NCBI RefSeq assembly: GCF_000698555.1
Contig: NZ_JFHE01000016.1
Location: 61,041-125,040 of the forward strand
DNA length: 64,000 bases
Origin: Caballeronia grimmiae
GTDB taxonomy: Bacteria; Pseudomonadota; Gammaproteobacteria; Burkholderiales; Burkholderiaceae
Direction: 5' to 3'
Position 1 is the first letter of the stretch. Each line of letters opens with the position of its first letter. The position numbers and the translations under genes are program-made. Positions 45,501-53,880 of the stretch are shown here, in pieces. Below the pieces are notes generated by a model, which saw only the letters and a program-made list of their open reading frames with translations, searched no databases and had not been told where the DNA came from.

Positions 45501-48500
45501 CGCGCGACGAGCGGCGCGGCTGTGCCCATCACGATCACGACGGTGTCGACCGCTGCGGCATCGTCGCTATTCGCGCCGGGCGGCAACCTCGTGTTCGTGC
45601 CGGGTGGACTCGCGCCGGACACGTTCGACCTCGTCGCCCGGAACGACACGCCGATCAGCGTCGGCGGCGCGGGCAACGGCTTCACGGTCACGCAGCCCGT
45701 GCTCGGCCAGATTTCGCCGAATGTCTCGAACGTGATCGTCGGATCGTCGACGCATACCGGGCCGATCACGCTCAACGTCAACGCGCCGACGACGGGTGCG
45801 CAGGCGCTGACGCTCGCGAACGGCGGCAACGGCAGTCAGGGGATCGCGCTGCCAGTCGGCTTCTCGGGCGATACGCTGACCTTGCATTCAGCCGGCACGG
45901 TGACGGAAAACGGCGCGGGCATCCAGGCATCGACGCTCAACCTGGTCGGGCCGGGCGTCTTCGAACTGGCGAGCGCGCCCAACAGCGTCGGCTCGGTCAG
46001 CTTCTCCGGCACGCGCGATGTCAGGCTCACGAGCGCGGGGGACATCAGCATCGCCGATCCGGGCGGTTACACGTTCGATGGCGTAACGGCGCGCGTCGTG
46101 CCGCCGGGCGGCGCCGGCGCGACGCTGGCGGGCAGTGTCGATCTGCGCACGACCGATGGCGGCGAAAGCGGCCCGGGCGACATCTTCGTGCCGGTGCCGA
46201 TCGTCGAAACCGCAAGCGGCGCTTCCACGCTCGCTTTTCATTCGAGCGATGTGCTGAACCTGCAAAACGACATCACGTCGACGGGCGGGCCGCTCGACAT
46301 CGTCGCCGATGCGCGCAACGCGATCATCGCGCTCGGCAATGCGGGCGAGGGCGCGGAGTATCGCATCCGCTTCGCGACCAATGGCGGCAACGTCACGATG
46401 GGCACGCTCGACGGCGGCGCCACCGGTTTCGACGGCGCAACGCTGCAGGTCCGGTCCACGGACATCGACACGCGCGGCGGCGCGGGCGGCGGCAATGTCA
46501 CGCTGCATGGCGTCGCGCCGCAACAGATTTCGCTCGGCGACGGCGGCGGATCGTTCCCGGCCTTCGGCACGCCCTACGGCGTCGACCTGAACGACGCGAC
46601 GGTTTCATCGGGCACGGGAAGCATCGAGGTGCAAGGCCAGAGCCTGAATCCCGCAGCGAACGCGGGCGGCGGCGTGATCCTTCGCAATGCGGGCAACCCC
46701 GCCAGCGTGACGCCCGGCCCGACGCGGCTCGTCTCGCTGGCGGCCGACTCCGCGAGCGGCGGCGCGATACGCCTCTACGGCACGGGCAGCGGCGCGGGCA
46801 ACCACGGCGTCGCGGTGCTCGACGGCGCGTCGATCGAAGCGCCGAACGGGACCGTCGATGTGCGCGGCGCAACGACCGGCGCCACCGCCGATGGCTATGG
46901 CGCGCTGCTGTGGTCCGGATCGATCGCGGCGGCGAACGTGCGCGTCGCCGGCTCGACGAGTACGGACACGCCGGGCATCGGCATCGGCGGGGTGAGCCTG
47001 CCGCCGAACGCGCAACTCGCCGCGCCGGGGTTTGCGATCAACGCAGGCACGGGCGGCGCCGTGATCCTTCGGCCCGCGAACAACGGCACGGACAGCAGTC
47101 TCGCCGTGCGCAGCGGACCGGCGTCCATCGCCGCGCCGGGCGGCACGCTCGCCATCGCGCCGGGCTCGGTCGATCCGTCGAGCTTCGCCGTGATCGCGCA
47201 GGTCAGCATCCCGATCACGCTGTTCGGCACGAGCGCGACACCGGGCCTCTCGATCGACGCCACGAGCTATCAGGCGTTCTCGCCCGCAATTTCGACACTC
47301 GTGCTCGGATCGTCGACGCAGAGCGGGCGCATCACGGTACAAGGCGCGTGCGCGGGCGGCACGGGCTGCGTGCCGCGTCCCGCCGTCGCGACGAATCTCA
47401 CGCTGCAGAACACGGGCGCGGGAAGCCAGGGCATCGACCTTCCGTCCGGCATTGCATTGCCCGGGAAGACGCTCGCGCTCCTGTCTTCCGGTCCGGTCAC
47501 CGATCCGGGCGGCATTCAAGCGCAGACGTTGCTGCTCGGCGGCGGCAGCGGCGACTTTCAGCTCGTCGATGCGGGCAACGACGTCGGCGTGCTCGCGCTC
47601 GCCGGGGCGCACGATGTCCGGGTCTCCAACTCGCACGGATTCGTGATCGGCACGGCGAGCGCCAACGGCTTCGATGGCGCGGCGGGCAGCGTCGCCGCGA
47701 TCGGCGCACAGCCGCCCAACGTGACGCGCAACCTGACCGCCATCGCCGATACCGGCGCGATCGCGCTCGGCACGCCCGGCGCGCCTTCGCAACTGAGCGC
47801 GGGCGGCGACATCGACCTCGTGATGCAACAGGGCGTATTCCAGAACGATGCGGGCGGCACGCTGGCCGCCGGCGACGCGTGGCGCATATGGGCCGCGACG
47901 CGCAATAACGAGAACCGCAACGGCATCGACCCGGGCGGCGCGCTGCCGAACTTCTACGGCTGCGTCTACGGCGGCATCTGCAGCTGGAACGGCCAGTTGT
48001 CGCAAAACGTCGTCCCGGCGACCGGCAATCACTTCGTGTATGCCGATCGGCCAACAGTGACCGTCACGATCGGCAATCAGGCGCGCGTCGAAGGCACGCC
48101 GAACGGCTCCTTCACGTTCGATGTGACCGGTCTGCTCGGTGGCGATTCGCGCGGCTCGAGCCTTGCCGGCGGCGTGCACGGCTCGCCCGCGACGCCCAAT
48201 TCTCCGGCAGGCAAATATCCGATCGACGGCGCGTTTTCGTCGCCAGTGGGCTACGAGGTCGTCGTGCAGCCGGGCACGCTCACCGTCACGCCGATGCAGC
48301 TTCAGGGCGCCGTGTTCAATCGCAGCGGCCTGCAGCCGCTTTTCACGGCGCAGGAGCAGACCTTCGTCTACGAGAGCAATCTGGGCGGCATCAATATTTG
48401 CGTCGGCACCAACGAGCCGATCCTCGCGATGCAGCAAGCCGAGAGCGAAGCCGACACGCTCGCGGCGGAATGGAAACGCGTGCGCTCGCGGCCGAATCTC

Positions 48501-48548
48501 AACAACTGCCTCGCCGTGAACGGGCAGCACGGTTGCGGCGAATTCTGA
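42537..48548 (+). CDS. Large TpsA exoprotein, filamentous-haemagglutinin N-terminal domain, MBG-like C-terminal part
   Basis: A 2003-residue surface or secreted protein. A long, Arg-rich N-terminus and hydrophobic core (LLPLLVLVAAPGAFA) form an extended signal peptide. The TPS domain (about 55-300) has the marker NPAGVVFARGASINVG. A Gly/Ala/Thr-rich beta-helix follows, with an internal duplication (about 1010-1190 and 1530-1720). An MBG-like unit is near 1840-1925 (VTVTIGNQARVEGTPNGSF). Three Cys close the protein at 1955, 1991 and 2000. AGGAG precedes the start. Likely partner of the TpsB upstream. Probably an adhesin or matrix protein; no toxin domain is visible. Confidence 0.88.
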   Translation: MNDITCLRARRHRREWERAVRRLAKRAARCAGLDVRASALLPLLVLVAAPGAFALPVGENVVAGSVAVNRPNPHAMTITQGSQKGIVNWNGFSIQGNERVDISQPSAQAVLLNRVVGNDPSRIAGQLNANGQVFLVNPAGVVFARGASINVGSLVASTLGISNDAFLAGKYHFAQQGSSAGTVTNEATINAAPGGAVALLGAQVDNSGRVSATLGKIALGAGSDITLDFAGDGLTMLKVNDKVANALVQNSGVLETDGGQIVMSVRAADEAAASVLNQTGTVRARSIEARNGRIVLDGGTSGVTGIAGTIDASAPDSGAGGRIDVTGHYVAVNDGARIDASGAAGGGRVRVGGGAAGKETDIRNADALWMSPNAHVLADALVAGDGGNIVMYGTEAARVYGTLSARGGAQGGNGGLVETSGKYLDTAGAQIHLGAPMGHGGQWLLDPANIEIVTTAPSTLSAPQSSVDAGTNTVTFTPGAGNSFVLANTVSNQLSEGVSVTVSTTATDPTPGNGDITMNRGVVITKAGPTPVPDATLTLSAAGSIIVSGQIGGDAGQASPAGRLNVVLDANQSRAADGANRVVLSGASISTNGGFVTIGVPAALASTPAAATAFDGAAVGLSGAIIDTTVQTASPGTQTGSITINGRGALTIPTPPDGSGQTPTQFPTNTPLAAVNMIDSTLATSVGAIAINGESGNAPPLALGGVRIIGNTAISSGSGNVSIRGVAQTVPGSSPSLSTGVSAVGVALIPTTGSTVLAPSLVSQSGNIVIDGTAPNVQASTSVNGAGVRLERATISTASGAVSVTGRAPAYPANVNAGTSLVDGVEVVSANLAAGGRMLVQGTVQPAPGVSAGVPGTGVSVTGVASASTTITSANADIRIYGGGNALPGVSLQGGPGGGNVRQVDIRAANGDIDIRGYTTNQPDDGVFFPGVQMNNASVTAQGNGRLLSITGQTPSVSPAIALNDAVVSAGRDPDAYETSDTGGTLVLRATSGAAVPITITTVSTAAASSLFAPGGNLVFVPGGLAPDTFDLVARNDTPISVGGAGNGFTVTQPVLGQISPNVSNVIVGSSTHTGPITLNVNAPTTGAQALTLANGGNGSQGIALPVGFSGDTLTLHSAGTVTENGAGIQASTLNLVGPGVFELASAPNSVGSVSFSGTRDVRLTSAGDISIADPGGYTFDGVTARVVPPGGAGATLAGSVDLRTTDGGESGPGDIFVPVPIVETASGASTLAFHSSDVLNLQNDITSTGGPLDIVADARNAIIALGNAGEGAEYRIRFATNGGNVTMGTLDGGATGFDGATLQVRSTDIDTRGGAGGGNVTLHGVAPQQISLGDGGGSFPAFGTPYGVDLNDATVSSGTGSIEVQGQSLNPAANAGGGVILRNAGNPASVTPGPTRLVSLAADSASGGAIRLYGTGSGAGNHGVAVLDGASIEAPNGTVDVRGATTGATADGYGALLWSGSIAAANVRVAGSTSTDTPGIGIGGVSLPPNAQLAAPGFAINAGTGGAVILRPANNGTDSSLAVRSGPASIAAPGGTLAIAPGSVDPSSFAVIAQVSIPITLFGTSATPGLSIDATSYQAFSPAISTLVLGSSTQSGRITVQGACAGGTGCVPRPAVATNLTLQNTGAGSQGIDLPSGIALPGKTLALLSSGPVTDPGGIQAQTLLLGGGSGDFQLVDAGNDVGVLALAGAHDVRVSNSHGFVIGTASANGFDGAAGSVAAIGAQPPNVTRNLTAIADTGAIALGTPGAPSQLSAGGDIDLVMQQGVFQNDAGGTLAAGDAWRIWAATRNNENRNGIDPGGALPNFYGCVYGGICSWNGQLSQNVVPATGNHFVYADRPTVTVTIGNQARVEGTPNGSFTFDVTGLLGGDSRGSSLAGGVHGSPATPNSPAGKYPIDGAFSSPVGYEVVVQPGTLTVTPMQLQGAVFNRSGLQPLFTAQEQTFVYESNLGGINICVGTNEPILAMQQAESEADTLAAEWKRVRSRPNLNNCLAVNGQHGCGEF

Positions 48549-48559
48549 GCGGGGCCGCG

Positions 48560-49585
48560 ATGATCGACATCGAACCGCTGCTCGCGCCGACCGAATCGAT
48601 GCCGCCCGCGGGCATCGATCTGGAATACGACGCGGCTTTTCTCGCCTTCGAAGCCCTTGCGCGCGAAGGCCCCACGCGCCAGTTCGACGCGCCCGCCGAG
48701 CCGCCGCCGTGGACCGACGTGCTCGAACAGGCGCAGGCGCTGCTCGCGCGTTCCAAGGACGTACGGGTGGCCGTGGCGTGGACGCGGGCCGCGTCGCATG
48801 TGCAGGGTCTTGGCGGCTTTCTCGCGGGCATGCGCCTGCTGACCGGCTTGCTGGAACGCTACTGGGACGGCCTGTACCCGCAGCTCGATCCCGACGATGA
48901 CAACGACGCCGCGCTGCGCATCAACGCGCTTGCTCCGCTCGCGGACGCCTACACGCCGTTTGCGGAAGCCGAGACGCTGCTGCACGATCTGCGCGAATGC
49001 GAAGTCGGCCGCGTGCATGGCGAGCGGCTGACCGTGCGCGACATGCTCGTCGCGCAGGGCAGGCTCGCGCCGCAGGAGGGCGCGGTTGCGGCGAGCCTGC
49101 CGCGCGTCGAAGGCATGCTGGCGGACGCAATCGCGCACGATCCCGCGATGCTCGCCGATGCGCTCGATTTAGCCCAGGCCGTGCAGGCGCTCGCCGACTG
49201 CATCGCGCAGAAGCTCGGCGCCGAGCGCGCCCCGTCGATGACCGCGCTGACGACGGCCGCGCGCCAGATCGCCGCGCAGTTTCGCGCGATCGCACCGGTG
49301 GATGCCCATGACGAACCCGCCGTGACGATTGCGCAGTCTTCGCCCGCGCCGGCGATGCATCGCGGTGTCGCGAGCCCCGGCGAGATCGCCACGCGCGAGC
49401 AGGCCATCGCGGCGCTCGACGCCGTGTGCGCGTTCCTCGAACGCACCGAGCCGACGAGTCCCGCGCCGCTGCTGATTCGCCGCGCACGCGGGCTCATCGG
49501 CAAGGACTTTCTCGCGGTGATGCAGGACCTTGCGCCCGATGGCCTCCCGCAGATTCATCTCATCGCCGGAACGAAGCCGCAGTGA
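48560..49585 (+). CDS. tssA: T6SS protein TssA (ImpA family)
   Basis: A 341-residue protein with the ImpA_N domain at about 5-110 (MPPAGIDLEYDAAFLAFEAL, LARSKDVRVAVAWTRAASHV, GLLERYWDGLYPQLDPDDDN). A C-terminal helical part is rich in Ala and ends near SPAPLLIRRARGLIGKDFLA, the VasL/short-TssA type. TssA proteins guide baseplate and sheath assembly. The start at 48560 lies only 11 bases after the tpsA stop, so the two are almost certainly on one transcript, which is unexpected for a T6SS core gene. Confidence 0.9.
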   Translation: MIDIEPLLAPTESMPPAGIDLEYDAAFLAFEALAREGPTRQFDAPAEPPPWTDVLEQAQALLARSKDVRVAVAWTRAASHVQGLGGFLAGMRLLTGLLERYWDGLYPQLDPDDDNDAALRINALAPLADAYTPFAEAETLLHDLRECEVGRVHGERLTVRDMLVAQGRLAPQEGAVAASLPRVEGMLADAIAHDPAMLADALDLAQAVQALADCIAQKLGAERAPSMTALTTAARQIAAQFRAIAPVDAHDEPAVTIAQSSPAPAMHRGVASPGEIATREQAIAALDAVCAFLERTEPTSPAPLLIRRARGLIGKDFLAVMQDLAPDGLPQIHLIAGTKPQ

Positions 49586-49644
49586 CGCGTTGAAACGGCA
49601 CGCGCGCCGTTCGTCTTTTCAAGATCAGAGAGAAGGAGAACGCG

Positions 49645-50112
49645 ATGAGCGGACGAGATTTCCTCCAGCCTGCGCCGATGCAGGTCATCGATGGCGTGCG
49701 CATCGGGACGCTGATCGGCTTCAGCGGCGACGGCGCGCGCCCGCTCGTCGTCTATCCCGGCCACCCGGGCGGCGCGGCGTCGCCCGCGCGCACGATTCCC
49801 GATGTGCGCGGCGCGCATATCGGCGGCGAGGTGCTCCTGATGTTCGATGGCGGCGATCCGGCGCGGCCGGTCATCATCGGCTGCCTGCGTGAAGACCACG
49901 CGTGGCCGCTCGATGAAGCGCCCGCACAGGTCGAAGCGGATGCCGACGGCGAGCGGCTCGTCGTGACCGCGAAGGAGGAGATCGTGCTGCGATGCGGGCA
50001 GGCGAGCATCACGCTGACGAAGGCCGGCAAGGTGCTGATACGCGGCACGTATGTGTCGAGCCGGTCCTCGGGCGTGAACCGCATCAAGGGCGGATCGGTG
50101 CAGCTTAATTGA
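49645..50112 (+). CDS. DUF6484 protein, T6SS-associated
   Basis: A 155-residue protein. An N-terminal OB-like stretch (IDGVRIGTLIGFSGDGARPL) precedes a beta-rich part and a repeat-like end (IVLRCGQASITLTKAGKVLI, RGTYVSSRSSG) that resembles the needle region of VgrG/gp5 proteins. DUF6484 genes occur in beta-proteobacterial T6SS loci beside DUF2169 and TIGR02270 genes, as here. The exact role is unknown; a spike accessory or adaptor is plausible. AGAAGGAGA lies just upstream of the ATG. Confidence 0.8.
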   Translation: MSGRDFLQPAPMQVIDGVRIGTLIGFSGDGARPLVVYPGHPGGAASPARTIPDVRGAHIGGEVLLMFDGGDPARPVIIGCLREDHAWPLDEAPAQVEADADGERLVVTAKEEIVLRCGQASITLTKAGKVLIRGTYVSSRSSGVNRIKGGSVQLN

Positions 50113-50119
50113 CCGGCCG

Positions 50120-50344
50120 ATGAAGATGGAATTGATCAACGCTACCCGCATGGCCGCGGGCTACACGATGGGCACGGAGCCGAGCGGACGCGAATCGCTC
50201 GTCGTCGTCGTCAAGGGGACGTTCCGTCTGCCCGCGCCCGGCGAGCCGGTGCGCCTCGCCGATGAGCAAGCGCCGCTCGTCCTGGCCGATACCTTCACGG
50301 GTCAGCCGGGCTTTTCCGCGCCGTATTACGAAGTGGATTACTGA
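50120..50344 (+). pseudogene. Truncated DUF2169 gene (T6SS adaptor family), only the N-terminus remains
   Basis: The 74-residue product (starting MKMELINATRMAAGYTMGTE) matches the N-terminus of DUF2169 proteins, T6SS effector adaptors that usually exceed 300 residues. The reading stops at a TGA at 50342 after PGFSAPYYEVDY, just where the family sequence should continue. Only 11 bases then separate it from the TIGR02270 start. The rest of the gene is absent, so this looks like a clean internal deletion that joined its 5' end to the next gene. It might still be translated. Confidence 0.8.
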
Positions 50345-50355
50345 CGCGAGTCATC

Positions 50356-51603
50356 ATGCGCTTCGATCGCTCCATCATTTTGCCGATCGTGCAGCAACAC
50401 GTCGAAGACGCCGCCTGTCTGCGCAACACGCGCTCGGTTGTCGTGCGCGCGCCGAATGTCAAGCTGAAGCACCTTGCCCGTCTCGACGAGCGCATCGCCG
50501 CGCACCTCGATGGCATCGCCGTCGCGGACCGCGCCGGTGCGCAACTGAGCATGCAGGCGCTCGATCGTCCGGGGAAGGGGGAGCTTTTCACCGCTGCGGT
50601 TGGTTGCATCGAGGCGCACGCCGGCAAAACGCTGCTGCAGCTCATTGCGTTGAGCGAGGCCGTGCCCGCTTCGCGATCCGGCCTGCATTCGGCCTTCGGC
50701 TGGGTCTCTGCAAGCCGTCTGCAGGAGATCGTCGGTGTGTTGCTCGAAAGCGGTGACCCCGCTGCGCAGCTCGCGGGCGTCGCGGCCTGCGCGCAACATC
50801 GCGTGGACGCGAAGCGCGCGCTGGATGCGGCCATCGCCTCGCCGGACGCCGCCGTGCGCGCCCGTGCATTGCAATGCGCCGGAGAAACGGGGCGCATGGA
50901 TTTGCTCCCGTGCTGCATCGCGCATCTCGACGACGAAGACGCGCCATGCCGCCTGCACGCCGCGCAATCCGCGCTGCTGCTCGGCGACCGCAACGCGCCG
51001 CTCGCCGTGCTGGCGGAACTCGCGCTCGCCCATGCAGACGCCGCCGCGCTCGCCGCAAGCACGCTGTCCCCCGGCGACGTCCACACGCTGCTGCAACGCA
51101 TTGCGGCGCAGCGAAACAGCAAACGCCTCTTGCTCCGCACGATCGCGCACGCGGGCGACCCGCGCTTCATTCCGTGGCTGATCGAACTGATGGCGGACGA
51201 CTCGTACGCCCGCATCGCCGGCGAGAGCTTCAGCTTCATTACCGGCGCGGATCTCGCGTGGCTCGATCTCGATCGCAAGCCGCCCGCGCATCTTCCGCCG
51301 GGGCAGACCGACGACCCGAACGACACCGATGTCTCGATGGACGAAGACGACGGCGCCCCGTGGCCCGACGCGGACAAGGTCGCGCAATGGTGGCGCACGA
51401 ACGCAGCGCGCTTCGCGAGCGGCCGGCGCTATCTGTGCGGCGCGCCGCCATCGAAGGCGCATTGCATCGGCGTGCTGAAGGACGGCTATCAACGTCAGCG
51501 CATGGCCGCCGCGCGCCATCTCTGTCTGCTCGATCCGGGCACGGCGCTCTTCAACTGCGCCGCGCCCGCGTGGCGCCAGCAACGCAGTCTCGCGATGCTT
51601 TAA
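50356..51603 (+). CDS. TIGR02270 family T6SS-associated protein (HEAT-like)
   Basis: A 415-residue cytoplasmic protein. It is largely helical with HEAT-type repeats between about 110 and 290 (AAQLAGVAACAQHRVDAKRA, AAVRARALQCAGETGRMDLL, HAGDPRFIPWLIELMADDSY). An acidic stretch (DDPNDTDVSMDEDDGA) and a conserved Trp/Arg-rich end follow. TIGR02270 proteins are found only near T6SS genes and have no firm function. Cotranscribed with its neighbours; the adjoining DUF2169 gene is truncated. Confidence 0.83.
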   Translation: MRFDRSIILPIVQQHVEDAACLRNTRSVVVRAPNVKLKHLARLDERIAAHLDGIAVADRAGAQLSMQALDRPGKGELFTAAVGCIEAHAGKTLLQLIALSEAVPASRSGLHSAFGWVSASRLQEIVGVLLESGDPAAQLAGVAACAQHRVDAKRALDAAIASPDAAVRARALQCAGETGRMDLLPCCIAHLDDEDAPCRLHAAQSALLLGDRNAPLAVLAELALAHADAAALAASTLSPGDVHTLLQRIAAQRNSKRLLLRTIAHAGDPRFIPWLIELMADDSYARIAGESFSFITGADLAWLDLDRKPPAHLPPGQTDDPNDTDVSMDEDDGAPWPDADKVAQWWRTNAARFASGRRYLCGAPPSKAHCIGVLKDGYQRQRMAAARHLCLLDPGTALFNCAAPAWRQQRSLAML

Positions 51604-51663
51604 ATCTGCGCACCGCTGGATCGTCTTGAAAGCGTGATCTCATGCTCACGCGAAGGAGTCGTC

Positions 51664-52197
51664 ATGGCAACCAGCAGTCAGAAGTTCATCGGCCGCAATC
51701 GCGCACCGCGCGTGCAGATCGAATACGACGTCGAGACCTACGGCAGCGAGAAGAAAATCCAGCTTCCGTTCGTCATGGGCGTGCTGGCCGATTTGTCGGG
51801 CAAGCCGGCCGAGGCCCTTCCGCCCGTCGAACAGCGCAAGTTTCAGGAAATCGACGTAGACAATTTCGACAGCCGCATGAAGGCGATGCATCCGCGCGTC
51901 TCGTTCCAGGTGCCGAACAGGCTGACGGGCGAGGGCAATCTGAGCGTCGACATCACGTTCGAAAACATGGACGACTTCTCGCCCGCCGCTGTCGCCCGCA
52001 AGGTCGATGCGCTCGCCAAACTGCTCGAAGCGCGCACGCAGCTCGCCAATCTCGTCATCTTCATGGATGGCAAGAATGGCGCGGAAGAATTGATCGCACG
52101 CGTGCTCGACGATCCCGCATTGCTCAGCACCCTCGCCAAGGCCACGCCGCCCGTCGATGCAGCCGTCACGCCGCCGGCCGCCGCAGCCGCTGAATGA
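51664..52197 (+). CDS. tssB: T6SS contractile sheath small subunit TssB
   Basis: A 177-residue sheath protein (VipA/ImpB). It starts ATSSQKFIGRNRAPRVQIEY and has the conserved LPFVMGVLADLSG and LSVDITFENMDDFSPAAVAR. The C-terminal helix that binds TssC is present; the tail is Ala/Pro-rich. GAAGGAG precedes the ATG at 51664. It is 19 bases before tssC. Confidence 0.95.
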   Translation: MATSSQKFIGRNRAPRVQIEYDVETYGSEKKIQLPFVMGVLADLSGKPAEALPPVEQRKFQEIDVDNFDSRMKAMHPRVSFQVPNRLTGEGNLSVDITFENMDDFSPAAVARKVDALAKLLEARTQLANLVIFMDGKNGAEELIARVLDDPALLSTLAKATPPVDAAVTPPAAAAAE

Positions 52198-52216
52198 GCC
52201 CTGAAAGGAAACGACC

Positions 52217-53734
52217 ATGTCCGATATTCCGCAAACCGCTGCGTCGTCAGGGGAAGCGCCGTCCGCATTGCAGGGCGCGACGCTCGAAGGCGACGACCTC
52301 GCCGCGCTCCTGAACCGCGAGTTTCGTCCGAAGAGCGACGAGGCGAAAACCGCCGTGCAGACGGCCGTGCAGACGCTTGCGCAGCAGGCGCTCGCGCAGA
52401 CGCAGATCATTTCCGGCGACGCCATCCGCTCCATTCAGGCGATGATCGCCGAGATCGACGCGAAACTGACCGATCAGGTAAACGAAGTGATTCATCACCC
52501 GGACTTTCAGAAACTCGAAGGTTCCTGGCGCGGGCTGCATTATCTGATCAACAACACCGAAACCGACGAGATGCTCAAGATTCGCGTGATGAACATCTCG
52601 AAGAAGGATCTCGGCAAGACGCTCAAACGTTTCAAGGGTATTGCGTGGGACCAGAGCCCGCTCTTCAAGCAGATTTACGAGCACGAGTACGGCCAGCTCG
52701 GCGGCGAGCCGTTTGGCGTGATGATCGGCGATTACTATTTCAACCAGACGCCGCCCGATGTTGAATTGCTCGGCGAGATATCGAAGATTGCGGCGTCGGC
52801 GCATGCACCGTTCATCGCCGCTGCCGATCCGAGTCTTTTACAAATGGATTCGTGGCAGGAACTTGCCAATCCACGCGATCTGACGAAGATTTTTGGCACA
52901 CCGGAATATGCGAGCTGGCGTTCGCTGCGCGCGTCGGAAGATTCGCGATACATCGGCCTTGCGATGCCGCGCTTTCTGGCGCGCGTGCCGTACGGGGCGC
53001 GGACCGAGCCCGTCGATGAATTCGACTTCGAGGAGGACACCGGTTCGGCCGATCATACGCGCTATACGTGGGCGAATTCGGCATACGCGATGGCCGTGAA
53101 TATCAACCGCTCGTTCAAGCTGTATAGCTGGTGCTCGCGCATTCGCGGCGTGGAGTCGGGCGGTGCGGTCGAAGGTCTGCCCGTGCATAGCTTTCCTACC
53201 GACGATGGCGGCGTCGACATGAAGTGCCCCACTGAGATCGCCATTTCCGATCGGCGCGAGGCCGAGCTCGCGAAGAACGGTTTCATGCCGTTGATACATC
53301 GCAAGAACTCGGACTTTGCGGCTTTCATTGGGGCGCAGTCATTGCAGAAGCCGTTCGAATACGAAGATCCTGATGCTACGGCGAATGCTGCTTTGGCCGC
53401 GCGGCTGCCGTATCTTTTTGCGTGCAATCGCTTTGCGCATTACCTGAAGTGCATCGTGCGGGACAAGATCGGGACGTTCAAGGAACGCTCCGACATGGAG
53501 AGCTGGCTCAACAAGTGGATCACGCAGTACGTGGACGGCGATCCGGCGAACTCGTCGGAGCACACCAAGGCGCAGAAGCCGCTCGCTGCGGCGGAAGTCA
53601 AGGTGCAGGAAGTGCCCGGGGCGCCCGGGTACTACACTTCGCAATTCTTCTTGCGGCCGCATTATCAGTTGGAAGGGTTGACGGTTTCTTTGCGGTTGGT
53701 CTCGCGGTTGCCTTCTGCTAAGCAGGCTGCATGA
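52217..53734 (+). CDS. tssC: T6SS contractile sheath large subunit TssC
   Basis: A 505-residue sheath protein (VipB/ImpC) that forms the contractile tube with TssB. Landmarks are DFQKLEGSWRGLHYLINNTE (about 95-114), FGVMIGDYYFNQ, IGLAMPRFLARVPYG and the C-terminal YYTSQFFLRPHYQLEGLTVS. Full length. In many clusters hcp (tssD) and tssE follow directly; here the T6SS arm ends and a repeat-bearing non-coding stretch begins. Confidence 0.95.
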   Translation: MSDIPQTAASSGEAPSALQGATLEGDDLAALLNREFRPKSDEAKTAVQTAVQTLAQQALAQTQIISGDAIRSIQAMIAEIDAKLTDQVNEVIHHPDFQKLEGSWRGLHYLINNTETDEMLKIRVMNISKKDLGKTLKRFKGIAWDQSPLFKQIYEHEYGQLGGEPFGVMIGDYYFNQTPPDVELLGEISKIAASAHAPFIAAADPSLLQMDSWQELANPRDLTKIFGTPEYASWRSLRASEDSRYIGLAMPRFLARVPYGARTEPVDEFDFEEDTGSADHTRYTWANSAYAMAVNINRSFKLYSWCSRIRGVESGGAVEGLPVHSFPTDDGGVDMKCPTEIAISDRREAELAKNGFMPLIHRKNSDFAAFIGAQSLQKPFEYEDPDATANAALAARLPYLFACNRFAHYLKCIVRDKIGTFKERSDMESWLNKWITQYVDGDPANSSEHTKAQKPLAAAEVKVQEVPGAPGYYTSQFFLRPHYQLEGLTVSLRLVSRLPSAKQAA

Positions 53735-53880
53735 GTGTTTTGCTTGCGGTAGGGGTTCGTTTTTGTTCGGCTTCTATCCGCGGTGGTTTGTTTGCTCGCC
53801 CTCCGCGCCGGGCGGGGCGACTCGCTCGACGTTTTGGCGATGCTTTTGCTCTATTGCCCCTAGCATCGCTTTGCTTGCAT

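Noticed and set aside
42537..48548. C-terminal toxin (CdiA-type) in the large TpsA
   Set aside because: No VENN-like border, toxin domain or small immunity gene follows; tssA begins 11 bases later.
53796..53820. GC-rich inverted repeat after tssC as a terminator
   Set aside because: The stem is only six pairs with a long loop and no T-run.
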